The translations under genes and the position numbers were made by a program. The notes below the pieces were generated by a model. The model made no database searches. It saw nothing but the letters and a program-made list of their open reading frames with translations, and was not told where the DNA came from. Positions 35,373 through 44,435 of a DNA stretch of 64,000 nt are shown here, piece after piece (position 1 is the first letter of the stretch; each line of letters starts with the position of its first letter). This stretch comes from Vicinamibacterales bacterium (lineage in GTDB: Bacteria; Acidobacteriota; Vicinamibacteria; Vicinamibacterales; 2-12-FULL-66-21): assembly GCA_036496585.1 (NCBI GenBank), contig DASXLB010000060.1, positions 92,090 through 156,089 on the forward strand, written 5' to 3'.

Positions 35373-37730
35373 CTACTGACTCTTGTGGCAGCGCGACAGG
35401 TTCCAGGTAATCGTGGTCTTCACGCCGTCGGCGCCGACTTCGCTCTTGCTGCCATGCAGTTCATCGGGATGACTCGGATTCTGCGGCGCGTCGAATGCCG
35501 TCATCGCGACCATCTGCTGGTCCTTCGAGTCCGTATGCACGTTCTCGGGCGTTTCCTCATGCGGGCCGCTGTTGACGCACTGGCGGTGGCCGCCGGAGAC
35601 CTTCTCATGGTGCGTGGTCAGCGTCATTGGCGCGGTCTCGTCGTTCACCGCGCCGATGTGGGCCATCGGCGAGGGCGGAGGATTCGGAAGGGCGTCGAGA
35701 TCGAGCTGGAACACCACGGCGGCCCGGTCGCTGCCTTCGCCGATCTTCGAGGTCGACTCTTCCTCGTGAAACGTACCGCTACCGCCGGCGCCCTCGTTGG
35801 CGCAGGCGGTGTCGGTTTTCGAATCGAGCACGCGTTCCTCGAGCTCGAAGTAACTCCGCAGCCCCTTGACCTGCGAGCCGCCCGAATCGTCGGCGGTGAA
35901 CGTATAGGTCGTGACGTCGGTCAACGTATGGATGGCGCTGCCACGCTGCGAGCCGTGGACGTTGCCGGCGTCATCCTTGACAGGCCCGGAAAGATCTTTG
36001 GTTTCGTCGAGCGTCCGCTCGACGACGACCGTACCGGTCCAGCCCTGCTCACACTGCAGCCAGTCCTGGACCCGGAAGACATAGGGATTTGATTCGTACC
36101 ATTGCGCGCGGTACGCGGTCTCGGTCGCGACCCCGACCGTCATCCCCAGAAAATCACCCGTCAGCCCCGCGACGATCGACCCGAGCATGTCGCCGATCGT
36201 GCCCACGGCTTGCGCCTTGCTGGTCAGCTTGGTCGGCTTGAGCTGCACATAGACGGCGACCGCGCCGCGCTGGTCGATTTTCTGGAGCGCCTCGTGGCTG
36301 AGATCGCGGAACTGCGGCACGCCGACGACCACAATGGACGCCTGCCCGTCGCCGTTGGTGTATTCGATGCCGTCCATCTTCGGGCCGCGATGCGGCGATT
36401 CGAGATAGACCAGCGCACCGTACTGGCTGCCATCGTCTTTGCCGCTCATGATGTCGTCGAGATGCTCCGCCGTCTGGAGCGCCGCCGCGAAGCCGGTCGC
36501 GCCGCCGCCCTCGACGAGCGTGAACGTCATCTTGGCGTTGACGATGGGCCCATCCCCCGGCAGACTGAAATCGAGGCCGGCCGCGTTGAGCATGATCCGC
36601 GTGCAATTGAGGTACTGCCACTTGCCGGTGTTGATCTTCGTTGTCGCGGTGACGGTCTTCTTCTCGCCAGCCGCCTTGTTCTGCGTGCGCACCAGCGGCT
36701 GGCCGCGCATCTCGAGCTGCACGTCGAGAGCCGCGTAGCTCGCGAGGAATTTGAGCAGCGTCAGGGCGACCGATCCCCTTCCGGCCATCTCGGCGTAGCT
36801 CGCGGCGCTTTCCCCGACGCGGGTCGCAATCTGGCTGAAGGCCGTCGTCGCGGTGAGCGAGGTGTAGTCGAGAACGTCGCTGGCAATTTCGTCCGTTGCG
36901 CATGGCGCGGTTTCGGCAGGCGGCGCTTGATACGAGGCCAGCACGATGTGCGCGGCAACGTCGGAGCGCAACCGGCCGGTCGTGCCGGTCTGCTTTGCGT
37001 GGGCCGCTGCGGCGATCTCGCCGCCCAGACGACTCAGAATGAGGGCGACTTGAATCGCATCGAGGCGGACCTGCGGCCCGGTGTCCGAATCGAGGAGGGC
37101 GATCGGCTCCGTATGCCGGCGCCCAAGCTCGTTGATGAAGGCGGCCCAGAAGCGAAGGCCATCGTTCGGACTGTCGGCCGCGGCACGTAGGCCAGTCAGC
37201 ACGTCGCCGCCGAAGTCGCTCCCGGCCATGACGGAATCGCCTTTCGCAAACGCCGATCCCAGCGCGTCGAGGCCGACGCCATATCCCTCGCCGTACAACT
37301 TCGCCAGGCCGGCGACGAGCCACGCGTCGAGCACGAGACCCTGACGCCGCGCGGAAGGGGCCGGAACACTGATGGTCCCGTTGTCGCCGCGGATGTCGTA
37401 GCCCGCGGCGCTGACCGCCGCGACCAGCGCCGCGGTCGACTGGGCATCGCCGCGCGCCACGGCCGCGGCCAGCCGTTCGGCCTGGCGTCCCGGGTCCATA
37501 TCGGCCGGTATCGGCAGCGGGGCCGGCAGCGTGCCGCCGTCGAACGCCGCGCTCAGCGCATTCGTCTTTCGATCCTGCGCCAGCTCTGTCGGGAGGCCAC
37601 TCCCCGCGACGGGTGCGTCACCACCCTCGGTTCGGACGCCAGAGAGCGGCGCTTGTCGATGAGAGCGCAGCCACCACACCCCCGCGGCGAGAACCAGAAG
37701 CAGGCAGGCACCCGCGATCGCACGCTTCAT
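35373..37730 (-). CDS. Large membrane-anchored or secreted hypothetical protein (785 aa)
   Basis: The N-terminus (MKRAIAGACLLLVLAAGVWWL) is a signal anchor. There follows a helical region (about 70-340) resembling a repeat array, then a mixed region with several isolated cysteines (ETAPCATDE, LNCTRIM, LQCEQGW, TACANEG, HRQCVNSG, SRCHKSQ) that could form disulfides, and a His/Ser-rich C-terminus. The last half includes VVVERTLDETKD and TYTFTADDSGG strands. No family is recognised. It is transcribed towards the 403-residue secreted protein with a 58-base gap, so they may share a transcript. Confidence 0.6.
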   Translation of the reverse strand: MKRAIAGACLLLVLAAGVWWLRSHRQAPLSGVRTEGGDAPVAGSGLPTELAQDRKTNALSAAFDGGTLPAPLPIPADMDPGRQAERLAAAVARGDAQSTAALVAAVSAAGYDIRGDNGTISVPAPSARRQGLVLDAWLVAGLAKLYGEGYGVGLDALGSAFAKGDSVMAGSDFGGDVLTGLRAAADSPNDGLRFWAAFINELGRRHTEPIALLDSDTGPQVRLDAIQVALILSRLGGEIAAAAHAKQTGTTGRLRSDVAAHIVLASYQAPPAETAPCATDEIASDVLDYTSLTATTAFSQIATRVGESAASYAEMAGRGSVALTLLKFLASYAALDVQLEMRGQPLVRTQNKAAGEKKTVTATTKINTGKWQYLNCTRIMLNAAGLDFSLPGDGPIVNAKMTFTLVEGGGATGFAAALQTAEHLDDIMSGKDDGSQYGALVYLESPHRGPKMDGIEYTNGDGQASIVVVGVPQFRDLSHEALQKIDQRGAVAVYVQLKPTKLTSKAQAVGTIGDMLGSIVAGLTGDFLGMTVGVATETAYRAQWYESNPYVFRVQDWLQCEQGWTGTVVVERTLDETKDLSGPVKDDAGNVHGSQRGSAIHTLTDVTTYTFTADDSGGSQVKGLRSYFELEERVLDSKTDTACANEGAGGSGTFHEEESTSKIGEGSDRAAVVFQLDLDALPNPPPSPMAHIGAVNDETAPMTLTTHHEKVSGGHRQCVNSGPHEETPENVHTDSKDQQMVAMTAFDAPQNPSHPDELHGSKSEVGADGVKTTITWNLSRCHKSQ

Positions 37731-37973
37731 GCGGACGCGAGCTTATCCGATCGCGGCGCTGGGCCGCTTCGACCGCCGCCGCGGACCGCCGTCGGTGATG
37801 CGCACGGACGGAGCGGCGATGGCCTGGTCGATCGGCTGCAGCTGTAGCCGAGGCTGTGCGAAGCCGAACACCCTTTCCCGGAAGCGGCCACCCACCGACG
37901 TTCGCTGGTGCGGCGCCCATTCGATAATCCGGCAGAATGCCGTGGCACACTGGTTGCTCAGCCAGCGCCTCAC

Positions 37974-40322
37974 ATGGGCACCCTTCTCCAGGAACTGCGC
38001 GTCGCCGCCCGGATGCTCGCCAGGCGTCCCGGTTTCGCCCTCGTCGTCATCATCACGCTCGCGCTCGGCATCGGGGCCATGACGACGTGTTTCGCCGTCC
38101 TGAACGCCGTAGCGTTTCGTCCATTGCCGTTCGCGGATCCCGACCGGCTCGTCGCTGTCCGCACAATCGACCGGCGGACGTCCGGCGGATCGCCATTGTC
38201 GCTGGACACGTTCGCCACCCTGCGTCAGTCGGACGCGACGTTTGCGGGCCTCGCCGCCTATCGGACGCACGCCGCGACTGTCGCCGGACCAGGACTGGCC
38301 CGGCAGGTTCAGGTCGCGCACGTCGCCGGCGATCTCTTCTCGCTCCTCGGTGTGCCGGTACAGCGAGGGCGGGCTCTTGCGATGACCGACGCGGGCACCC
38401 GGGTGGCCGTCGTCAGCGACGATCTCTGGGCGGCCGAGTGGGGATCGAGTCCCGATGTGGTCGGCACGACGTTCTCGCTGGATGGCGATACCTACGCCGT
38501 GGCCGGCGTCGCCGCCCGCGCCTTCAGCTTTCCTCAGGACTCGCGGGTCTGGATACCGTTCGACAGGACATCCGACGGCCTGAGGGTGGACATCGTGGCG
38601 CGGCTCGCGCCGGGTGCGACGCCGGCGCGGGCTGACGCGGCGCTGACAAGTGCGGCCCCGGACGCGTTCGCCGCGACGGTCCCGTTACGCCGTCAGATGA
38701 TTGGAGCCAAGCAACGCGCCATGGCGGTGTTCGTGCTCGCCGCCGCGGCGCTCGTGCTGCTCCTGGCGTGCGCGAATCTTGCGGGACTGCTCGCGGCCCA
38801 GATCGACGCGCGCAAATACGAGATGGCGCTGCGCTCGGCCATCGGCGCCGATCGCCGTCAGCTCGTGCGGCAGTTGATGATCGAGAGCGTGCTGCTGGCG
38901 GTGGCGGGGGGCATGACGGGACTGATCCTCGCGCAGTGGGGCGTCGACCTCTTCGCGGCCACGGTCGGCAAGCCCGACGGTGCGGCCTGGATCGCGTTTG
39001 CGATCGACGCCCGGGTCGTGATCTTCGCGCTGAGCTCGTCGCTCGCGACGGCGCTCGTGTTCGGACTCGCGCCGGCGTTTGCTGGTACTCGGGTCGATCT
39101 GCGCGGCGTGCTGCAGGCCGACGCCGGCGCCGCTACGCCGGGGCCGGGGCCGCAGCGGGGCCGCAGTCTCCTGGTCGCCGCGCAACTCGCGCTGTCGCTC
39201 GCACTCGTCGTCGGCGCGGCGTCGATCGTCACGAGCGCGCTGCGCTTCGACGACATCGACCCGGGCTTCGACCGCAACGGGATTCTGGCGGTCAAGGTCG
39301 CGTTCACCGGCAACGCCTACGCGCAGCCGGAGCAACGCTTCGCGTTCATCGATACCGCCACACACCGTCTGCGAGCGGTGAACGGCGTCACGGCGGTGGC
39401 GGCGGCGAGTCATCTTCCTTTGATCGACCGCGACCTGCCCTACACGTCATTCGCGCCGGAGAATGCCGGGCCGACGGAGCTGCCTCCCTCTGGCTCCGTC
39501 CGCTTCGTCGACGCCGGCTACATCGCCGCCATGCGCATCCCCATCCGCCGCGGACGCGCCTTCACGCCTGCCGAGGCGCGGCACCCGCGCGATCGCGCAG
39601 TCATCATCAACGATCGGATGGCGAGGCGCTACTGGCCCGACCGCGATCCGATCGGCACGCGAGTGCATTTAACGGGAAATGTGGCAAGCGAAGGTTGGTA
39701 CACCGTCGTCGGCGTCGTCGGCGAGGTCAGCCAGCGCCAGCTCCCGGCCGCGCCCGAGAATCAGCTGTACCTGCCGTTGGCGCTCGCGAACCAGGTGTCG
39801 CTGATGATGCGCGCGACGTCCGACGCCTTCCCGATCGCGGCGCAGGCGCGCGAGGCGGTGCAGGGCATCGATCACTCACTGGCGATCAGCACCAGCACGA
39901 TGACCGGAGCCTACGAGTGGTACGCGAGCGACCGTCGCTCGCAGGGGCTGGTCGTCGGCACGCTGGGCGGCATCGCGCTCCTGCTGGCCGGCCTGGGCGT
40001 CTACAGCGTGATGGCGATCATGGTGAACGGGCGCAGCCGGGAGATCGCGATCCGGATGGCTTTGGGTTCGTCCACCGGCGCCGTGCGCCGCCTGGTGCTG
40101 GCGCGCGGCCTGACGGTCGCGGTGGCGGGCGTCGGGACGGGGCTGTTGCTCGCGACCGCGCTCACGGCGTTTCTGTCGTCGATCTTTCTCGGTGTGCGTG
40201 CCTTCGACGTCCGCCTGCTTGTCGCGGCGGTGGCGCTGCTGGGCGGCGTGACGCTCCTGGCCTCGTGGTGGCCGGCGCGCCGCGCGATGCGCGTCGATCC
40301 GATGGTGACGCTGAAGCGGTAG
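37974..40322 (+). CDS. ADOP-family duplicated ABC permease
   Basis: A 782-residue duplicated permease: [20 protein letters not shown] leads into helix 1 with the canonical [20 protein letters not shown]; the first unit ends in [19 protein letters not shown] and the second in [21 protein letters not shown]. It has no prefix domain and no adjacent ATPase or PadR. The ATG at 37974 is chosen because the family's start pattern begins there. The 243-base gap upstream, shared divergently with the 785-residue protein, shows no clear promoter for this strand. Confidence 0.9.
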   Translation: MGTLLQELRVAARMLARRPGFALVVIITLALGIGAMTTCFAVLNAVAFRPLPFADPDRLVAVRTIDRRTSGGSPLSLDTFATLRQSDATFAGLAAYRTHAATVAGPGLARQVQVAHVAGDLFSLLGVPVQRGRALAMTDAGTRVAVVSDDLWAAEWGSSPDVVGTTFSLDGDTYAVAGVAARAFSFPQDSRVWIPFDRTSDGLRVDIVARLAPGATPARADAALTSAAPDAFAATVPLRRQMIGAKQRAMAVFVLAAAALVLLLACANLAGLLAAQIDARKYEMALRSAIGADRRQLVRQLMIESVLLAVAGGMTGLILAQWGVDLFAATVGKPDGAAWIAFAIDARVVIFALSSSLATALVFGLAPAFAGTRVDLRGVLQADAGAATPGPGPQRGRSLLVAAQLALSLALVVGAASIVTSALRFDDIDPGFDRNGILAVKVAFTGNAYAQPEQRFAFIDTATHRLRAVNGVTAVAAASHLPLIDRDLPYTSFAPENAGPTELPPSGSVRFVDAGYIAAMRIPIRRGRAFTPAEARHPRDRAVIINDRMARRYWPDRDPIGTRVHLTGNVASEGWYTVVGVVGEVSQRQLPAAPENQLYLPLALANQVSLMMRATSDAFPIAAQAREAVQGIDHSLAISTSTMTGAYEWYASDRRSQGLVVGTLGGIALLLAGLGVYSVMAIMVNGRSREIAIRMALGSSTGAVRRLVLARGLTVAVAGVGTGLLLATALTAFLSSIFLGVRAFDVRLLVAAVALLGGVTLLASWWPARRAMRVDPMVTLKR

Positions 40323-40479
40323 AGTGCGCTGAATCGCCCACTGATCCGCTATTCTTGTCCAACATTGAGACGCCACCAGGGGCTCTCTGTCGAATTCATG
40401 GAGAATGCCCGGCGGACGGCCGCGCTCGCGTGATCGTGAGTGAGCGGGATCACCACTTGCCGATCAAGTTGGATTACTG

Positions 40480-43029
40480 ATGATGCCGACGCGCCGATGG
40501 GTTTGGGCGGTCGCAGGACTGGCGGGCGTCGGGGCATCGCTGGCGATTGCCGCGGCCGCTGACCAGTACCCGTACGACCAGCCGGGTGACAAGAAATTCG
40601 TAAACAATACCGCCGTCCTCGAACGGATGGCGCCAGGCGGCAACAACCAGAGCACCAGACTTTCGGCGACGAGGGCTCAGGTGACCGCGACGTTCACCAG
40701 CCGCCCCATCGTCATCGACGGCGTCCGCGAAGCAGCGTGGGACGCCGCCACAGCCTTCCCCATCTCGCATGCGTTCAACGCCGGGATGACGGCCGAGGCG
40801 CCCGACGCCACGGCGCGCGGCACGATGCGGCTGCTGTGGGACGGGCCCGTCCTCTATCTGCTGGTCGAGGTCACCGGCGACGCCACCAGATCCGACGCCG
40901 GAACGCCCATCTGGAACAACGCGAGTTACACACCCGACACCGACGGACTGTTCGCCTGGATGGACGTGTTCAACGACCAGTGGGGACTGGAAACCGACAC
41001 CCAGGGCGTGTTCTTTGCCGGCGCCAATCCCGCGTTGACGTCGGTGACGTCGTTCACCAACGCGGGTATTCCCTCGCTCGGTTCGTTCTTCAATCCCGAC
41101 AACCAGGACTACTCGACGCGGTTGAAGGCAGTCGCGTCCTCCGGCTATCACGCGGGCGGCGGCGTCAACTACACGTATGAGGTTGCCCTGCAGATCGAGG
41201 GCTGGGGCGACGAGTGGGAACGCCCGCTGACGAATGGAACGCAGATCGGCCTCGAACTTGGCGTCTTCGACCAGGGTGCGTCCTTTACTCAGCTGAGTCG
41301 CACGAACGTCCTGGCCGGACGTGAAGGCAACTCGAATCTGCCGAACTCCGAACGCGTCCGCAACCGCGACTGGGCAGTCGTCACGCTCTCGGGCTGGAAC
41401 AAGACGGCGCCCTTCGCGTGGAGCGCCTGGAGGGCGGATGAGGACATCCGTTTCTGGGACTCCAGGAGCAATCCTGGTGGCGCGGTCTGGACGCCGCAGT
41501 CCGCCGCGCGCATGACTGCGGCAAAGCAAGCGTATGCAGCAGTCAAAGATCGTCCCGGTGCGACTCGCGCGCAGAAGAACGCCGCCCTACTCGAGGTCTG
41601 TCGCGCCTTCGCGGCGCTGCGATGGGCCGACCAGAAATATCCCGATCCTCACGAGCTGCCCACCCTGAACACTCTGCCGAACATCTGGCAGTTCTTCGAC
41701 AAGACGAAAGGCGCGAAAGGCATGGTCGCCAACGCGAAGGACTGGGCCGAGCGCCGGCAGGAGCTCCTGGAGCTGGCGCAGTTCTACGAGTATGGATACA
41801 AACCCAGGCTTGGCGTCGACTACACGATCGCCGTCACGGAGAACAGCTACGACGGCACCGGCAATCCCAGCGTCACCGCGCGTGTGACGCCGACCAACGC
41901 GCGCTTCAGCGGCGGTGTTGTCGTGGACTGGACGATCCCCGTGGCGCTGCCGGCCGCAGTGCCGGACGGCCAGCCCGCGCCGATTTCGTTCGGCGGCAAT
42001 TGGAGCGCCAACGGGATCGCCAGCGTGCCCTTCCCTGTCTGGGCGGGAGACAGCCGGAGCGACGCCGGTGCGTGGGGATCGCCCAACCGCAACGGCACCT
42101 TTTACAAGCTGTTTCCGTACGACCGCAATAGCGCGTCAGCGGACTCGAGCATCCTGATCGCCAACGCCACCGGTGTGTCGGTCGCTCTCGACATCCTCGA
42201 GAGCGCCGCGGCCCAGAATCCTCGCCTGCGTGCGAAGATCGACCCTTCGCGAGCGGTCACCAAGGGTTTCTCGATCGGCGGGAAGAATGCGTTCGTCGCG
42301 GCGCTCTTCGACGAACGCGTGAAGGTAGCTGTCGTCGGCGGCGCCGGAGCGACCGGACCGGCCAACTGGCGTTACAACGCCCAGGGGCAGGCCTACGACT
42401 TCAGCCGCACTCCGTTCTATGAGGCTGGCGCGGAAGCGATCGTTGCGCACGGCACCGAAGGACCTGGCAACAGCTATCGTCACAACCGCGTCCGGGAGAC
42501 GGAACTATTCCGTCATTTCATGCCCTACGGACACATGTACAGGCACGAGGCGGGTTCCTACGGCTATGGCGGCTACGGCCGGCTGCCCTTCGACCAGGCG
42601 CTACTGGTCGCCACCCTCGCGCCGGATCGCGCGATTCTCATCGACACGAACCTCAACGACTACAACGACGGCGCCATGACCGACAACATAAGCCTGCAGA
42701 TCGCGAAGGCGGTGTACAGGACGATGGGAGTGGATGGCGACGCGCGGGTGAAGTTCAACAGCGGCAACTACGTGTCGAAGGGCGATCCGCACGGCGCGGC
42801 CAGCGCCGCGGTCGAAGGCAAGTTCCTGAGCGACTTCTTCTTCGGAACACATACGCTCACCGAGGCCGAAGCGAACCGGCTCAATACCGATCCGTACCTG
42901 CTGAAAGTCTCCAACAACAGGACCGCGAGTCCCTACGACTACTATTGGGGCGGATTCAACACCATCACCGGGGGACGCAACGGCGTCGCCGGAACCGACG
43001 GCTGGTACTTCCACAAGTGGTTATCGTGA
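40480..43029 (+). CDS. Multidomain secreted carbohydrate-active protein: CBM9-like plus CE15-like esterase
   Basis: An 849-residue protein with a signal peptide (about residues 1-26). Residues 65-310 resemble a CBM9/DOMON-like beta-sandwich (IVIDGVREAAWDAAT and LLWDGPVLYLLVEVTGDA). Residues 400-849 resemble CE15 glucuronoyl esterases: the nucleophile elbow is TKGFSIGGKNAF with S598, and the late His is H771 in KGDPHGAASAAV. Canonical CE15 has GCSRxGK; here Cys and Arg are replaced by Phe and Ile, as in some bacterial branches. CE15 enzymes cut lignin-glucuronoxylan esters. Two starts, 40480 and 40483, are equivalent. Confidence 0.75.
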   Translation: MMPTRRWVWAVAGLAGVGASLAIAAAADQYPYDQPGDKKFVNNTAVLERMAPGGNNQSTRLSATRAQVTATFTSRPIVIDGVREAAWDAATAFPISHAFNAGMTAEAPDATARGTMRLLWDGPVLYLLVEVTGDATRSDAGTPIWNNASYTPDTDGLFAWMDVFNDQWGLETDTQGVFFAGANPALTSVTSFTNAGIPSLGSFFNPDNQDYSTRLKAVASSGYHAGGGVNYTYEVALQIEGWGDEWERPLTNGTQIGLELGVFDQGASFTQLSRTNVLAGREGNSNLPNSERVRNRDWAVVTLSGWNKTAPFAWSAWRADEDIRFWDSRSNPGGAVWTPQSAARMTAAKQAYAAVKDRPGATRAQKNAALLEVCRAFAALRWADQKYPDPHELPTLNTLPNIWQFFDKTKGAKGMVANAKDWAERRQELLELAQFYEYGYKPRLGVDYTIAVTENSYDGTGNPSVTARVTPTNARFSGGVVVDWTIPVALPAAVPDGQPAPISFGGNWSANGIASVPFPVWAGDSRSDAGAWGSPNRNGTFYKLFPYDRNSASADSSILIANATGVSVALDILESAAAQNPRLRAKIDPSRAVTKGFSIGGKNAFVAALFDERVKVAVVGGAGATGPANWRYNAQGQAYDFSRTPFYEAGAEAIVAHGTEGPGNSYRHNRVRETELFRHFMPYGHMYRHEAGSYGYGGYGRLPFDQALLVATLAPDRAILIDTNLNDYNDGAMTDNISLQIAKAVYRTMGVDGDARVKFNSGNYVSKGDPHGAASAAVEGKFLSDFFFGTHTLTEAEANRLNTDPYLLKVSNNRTASPYDYYWGGFNTITGGRNGVAGTDGWYFHKWLS

Positions 43030-43103
43030 ACGGCATTGTCATGCGCGCGCATGCGCCGGCTCTGCGCTTCGCGCTTCGGTGGACACCCGTCGCGTAGCTG
43101 GCC

Positions 43104-43141
43104 AACCGCTCATGCAGCCTTAGCAAGCATGAGCAAAGGTT
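43104..43141. repeat. Long hairpin AACC-GCTCATGC ... GCATGAGC-GGTT
   Basis: GCTCATGC (43108-43115) and GCATGAGC (43127-43134) are perfect inverted repeats around an 11-base loop, extended by AACC (43104-43107) and GGTT (43138-43141) across a three-base bulge. It lies in the 286-base gap between the esterase and VOC genes. There is no T-tract, so it is not a classic terminator. The rest of that gap shows no gene. Confidence 0.4.
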
Positions 43142-43303
43142 AGTACCGCTACGGGGTTACGCGGTATGTGGCCACGCAGGAAATATCGACCGTGTCGGCG
43201 TCGCCCGCGTGAATTCTGATTGAGGCTGGGCCAGCCATTCGTCCAGCGACACATGCCGCTCGGGTGACAACCGGAGACTGTTTTTCTCGAATCGTGCGCG
43301 TGG

Positions 43304-43309
43304 TAAGTT
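43304..43309 (+). promoter_or_regulatory. -10 hexamer TAAGTT, leaderless geometry
   Basis: TAAGTT, then GCGGAC and the GTG start at 43316 of the VOC gene. Confidence 0.35.
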
Positions 43310-43315
43310 GCGGAC

Positions 43316-43687
43316 GTGATTCGTCAAATCGCGCCCCAGTTCTTCACAACCGACATGCGCGCGACGCTTATGTACTACCAGGACAAGCTCGGCTTCGACT
43401 GTCTCGGCACCTGGCAGGATCCGCCGGTCTATGCCATCGTCGCGCGCGACGAGCACAGAATCCACTTCCGCTGCGCCGACCCGCCCGCGCCGAATCCCGA
43501 CAAATACGACGACGAGCTCCTCGACGCCTACTTGTTCGTCGACGACGCGGACGCGTTGTACGCCGAGTACGCCGCCCGAGGTGTGGAGTTCACGCGAGAC
43601 CTTGTCAACACAACGTGGCATTCGCGGGAATTCGTCCTGAAGGACTGTGACGGCCGCCTCCTCGCGTTCGGAGCGAATTCGGAATAG
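43316..43687 (+). CDS. VOC-superfamily (glyoxalase/bleomycin-resistance-like) protein
   Basis: A 123-residue protein with the two beta-alpha-beta3 modules of the VOC fold: IAPQFFTTDMRATLMYYQDKLGFD opens the first and LDAYLFVDDADALYAEYAARGVEF the second, ending in FVLKDCDGRLLAFG. Metal-ligand positions are partly kept (His in EHRIHFRC, Glu in the last strand is replaced by the GRLLAF context), so the metal status is uncertain. The start is GTG with a -10 box just upstream. Convergent with the aldo-keto reductase remnant, with only seven bases between stops. Confidence 0.8.
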   Translation: MIRQIAPQFFTTDMRATLMYYQDKLGFDCLGTWQDPPVYAIVARDEHRIHFRCADPPAPNPDKYDDELLDAYLFVDDADALYAEYAARGVEFTRDLVNTTWHSREFVLKDCDGRLLAFGANSE

Positions 43688-43694
43688 CGAACTG

Positions 43695-44333
43695 CTACCG
43701 GCGACGCGCCGACGGGTCGTCAGGTGGGCTGACCACGTCTGCGGAATTCAGCGTCACACCGGGGCGGACAATCTCGTCGATACGATCTAGCACCGCGGCG
43801 TCCAGCACGACGTCGGCGGCGGACAGCTGGGACTCGAGGTGCTCGTGTGTTCGCGGACCGATCAACGCCGCGGTCACGCTGGGGTGGTTGATCGCGAACG
43901 CGATCGCCAGCTGGATTAGGGTGATCCCGGCCTCGGCGGCCGGGGCGCCCAGCTTCTCGACGGCATCGAGCTTGGCTTGATTCGCGGGCAGTGCCATGTC
44001 GAACCTTTCCCGCAGGCGGCGCCGGGCCGGGGCCCGCTCGGGCGCACCACCATCGCGGGTCCACGCCCCGGATAGCCAGCCGCCGTTGAGGGGGCTGTAG
44101 GTGATGACGCCCATCCGATAGCGGCCGGCGGTGGGCAGGATCTCGGGCTCGATGCCGCGCGTCAGGATGGGGTAGGTGGGCTGCTCGGTTACGAACCGTT
44201 CCAAGTGCCGGTCACGAGAAACCCACTGCGCCTCGACAATCCGCGACGGGCTCAGCTTCGAGGTACCGATATAGCGGATTTTCCCCTGGCGGACCAGATC
44301 GGTCAGCGCCCCAAGGGTTACGAGAGCATCACT
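43695..44333 (-). pseudogene. 5'-truncated aldo-keto reductase
   Basis: About 210 codons match the C-terminal two thirds of an aldo-keto reductase: TLGALTDLVRQGKIRYIGTS, FVTEQPTYPILTRGIEPEILP, GVITYSPLNGGWLSG, and the NADPH-loop/C-terminal IDEIVRPGVTLNSADV. The N-terminal barrel strands with the catalytic Asp, Tyr, Lys and His are missing. Upstream codons (to 44390) do not resemble the family. The frame is open but the product should be catalytically dead. It lies directly downstream of an ADOP permease gene on the same strand. Confidence 0.7.
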
Positions 44334-44435
44334 CGCAGCAACCGATCCCGCTCCGTCAGTTCCTGCGTGAGGGGTTGTCCGGCACTTCATGCCTGCTCAT
44401 TCTGGAACAGTCATGGACTGAGAGGCGCTGGTGTC

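Noticed and set aside
40430-40453. GTGATC/GATCAC inverted repeat upstream of the esterase gene
   Set aside because: Six-base arms with a 12-base spacer are expected by chance at this scale; no promoter elements adjoin it.
43036-43060. GC-rich alternating palindrome (ATGCGCGCGCAT) downstream of the esterase
   Set aside because: Low-complexity CG alternation, expected in GC-rich DNA; no functional context.
43157-43621. Minus-strand frame opposite the VOC gene with a tail (LRLSPERHVSLDEWLAQPQ) that looks protein-like
   Set aside because: Most of it is antisense to the VOC gene; the tail is too short to tell from chance.
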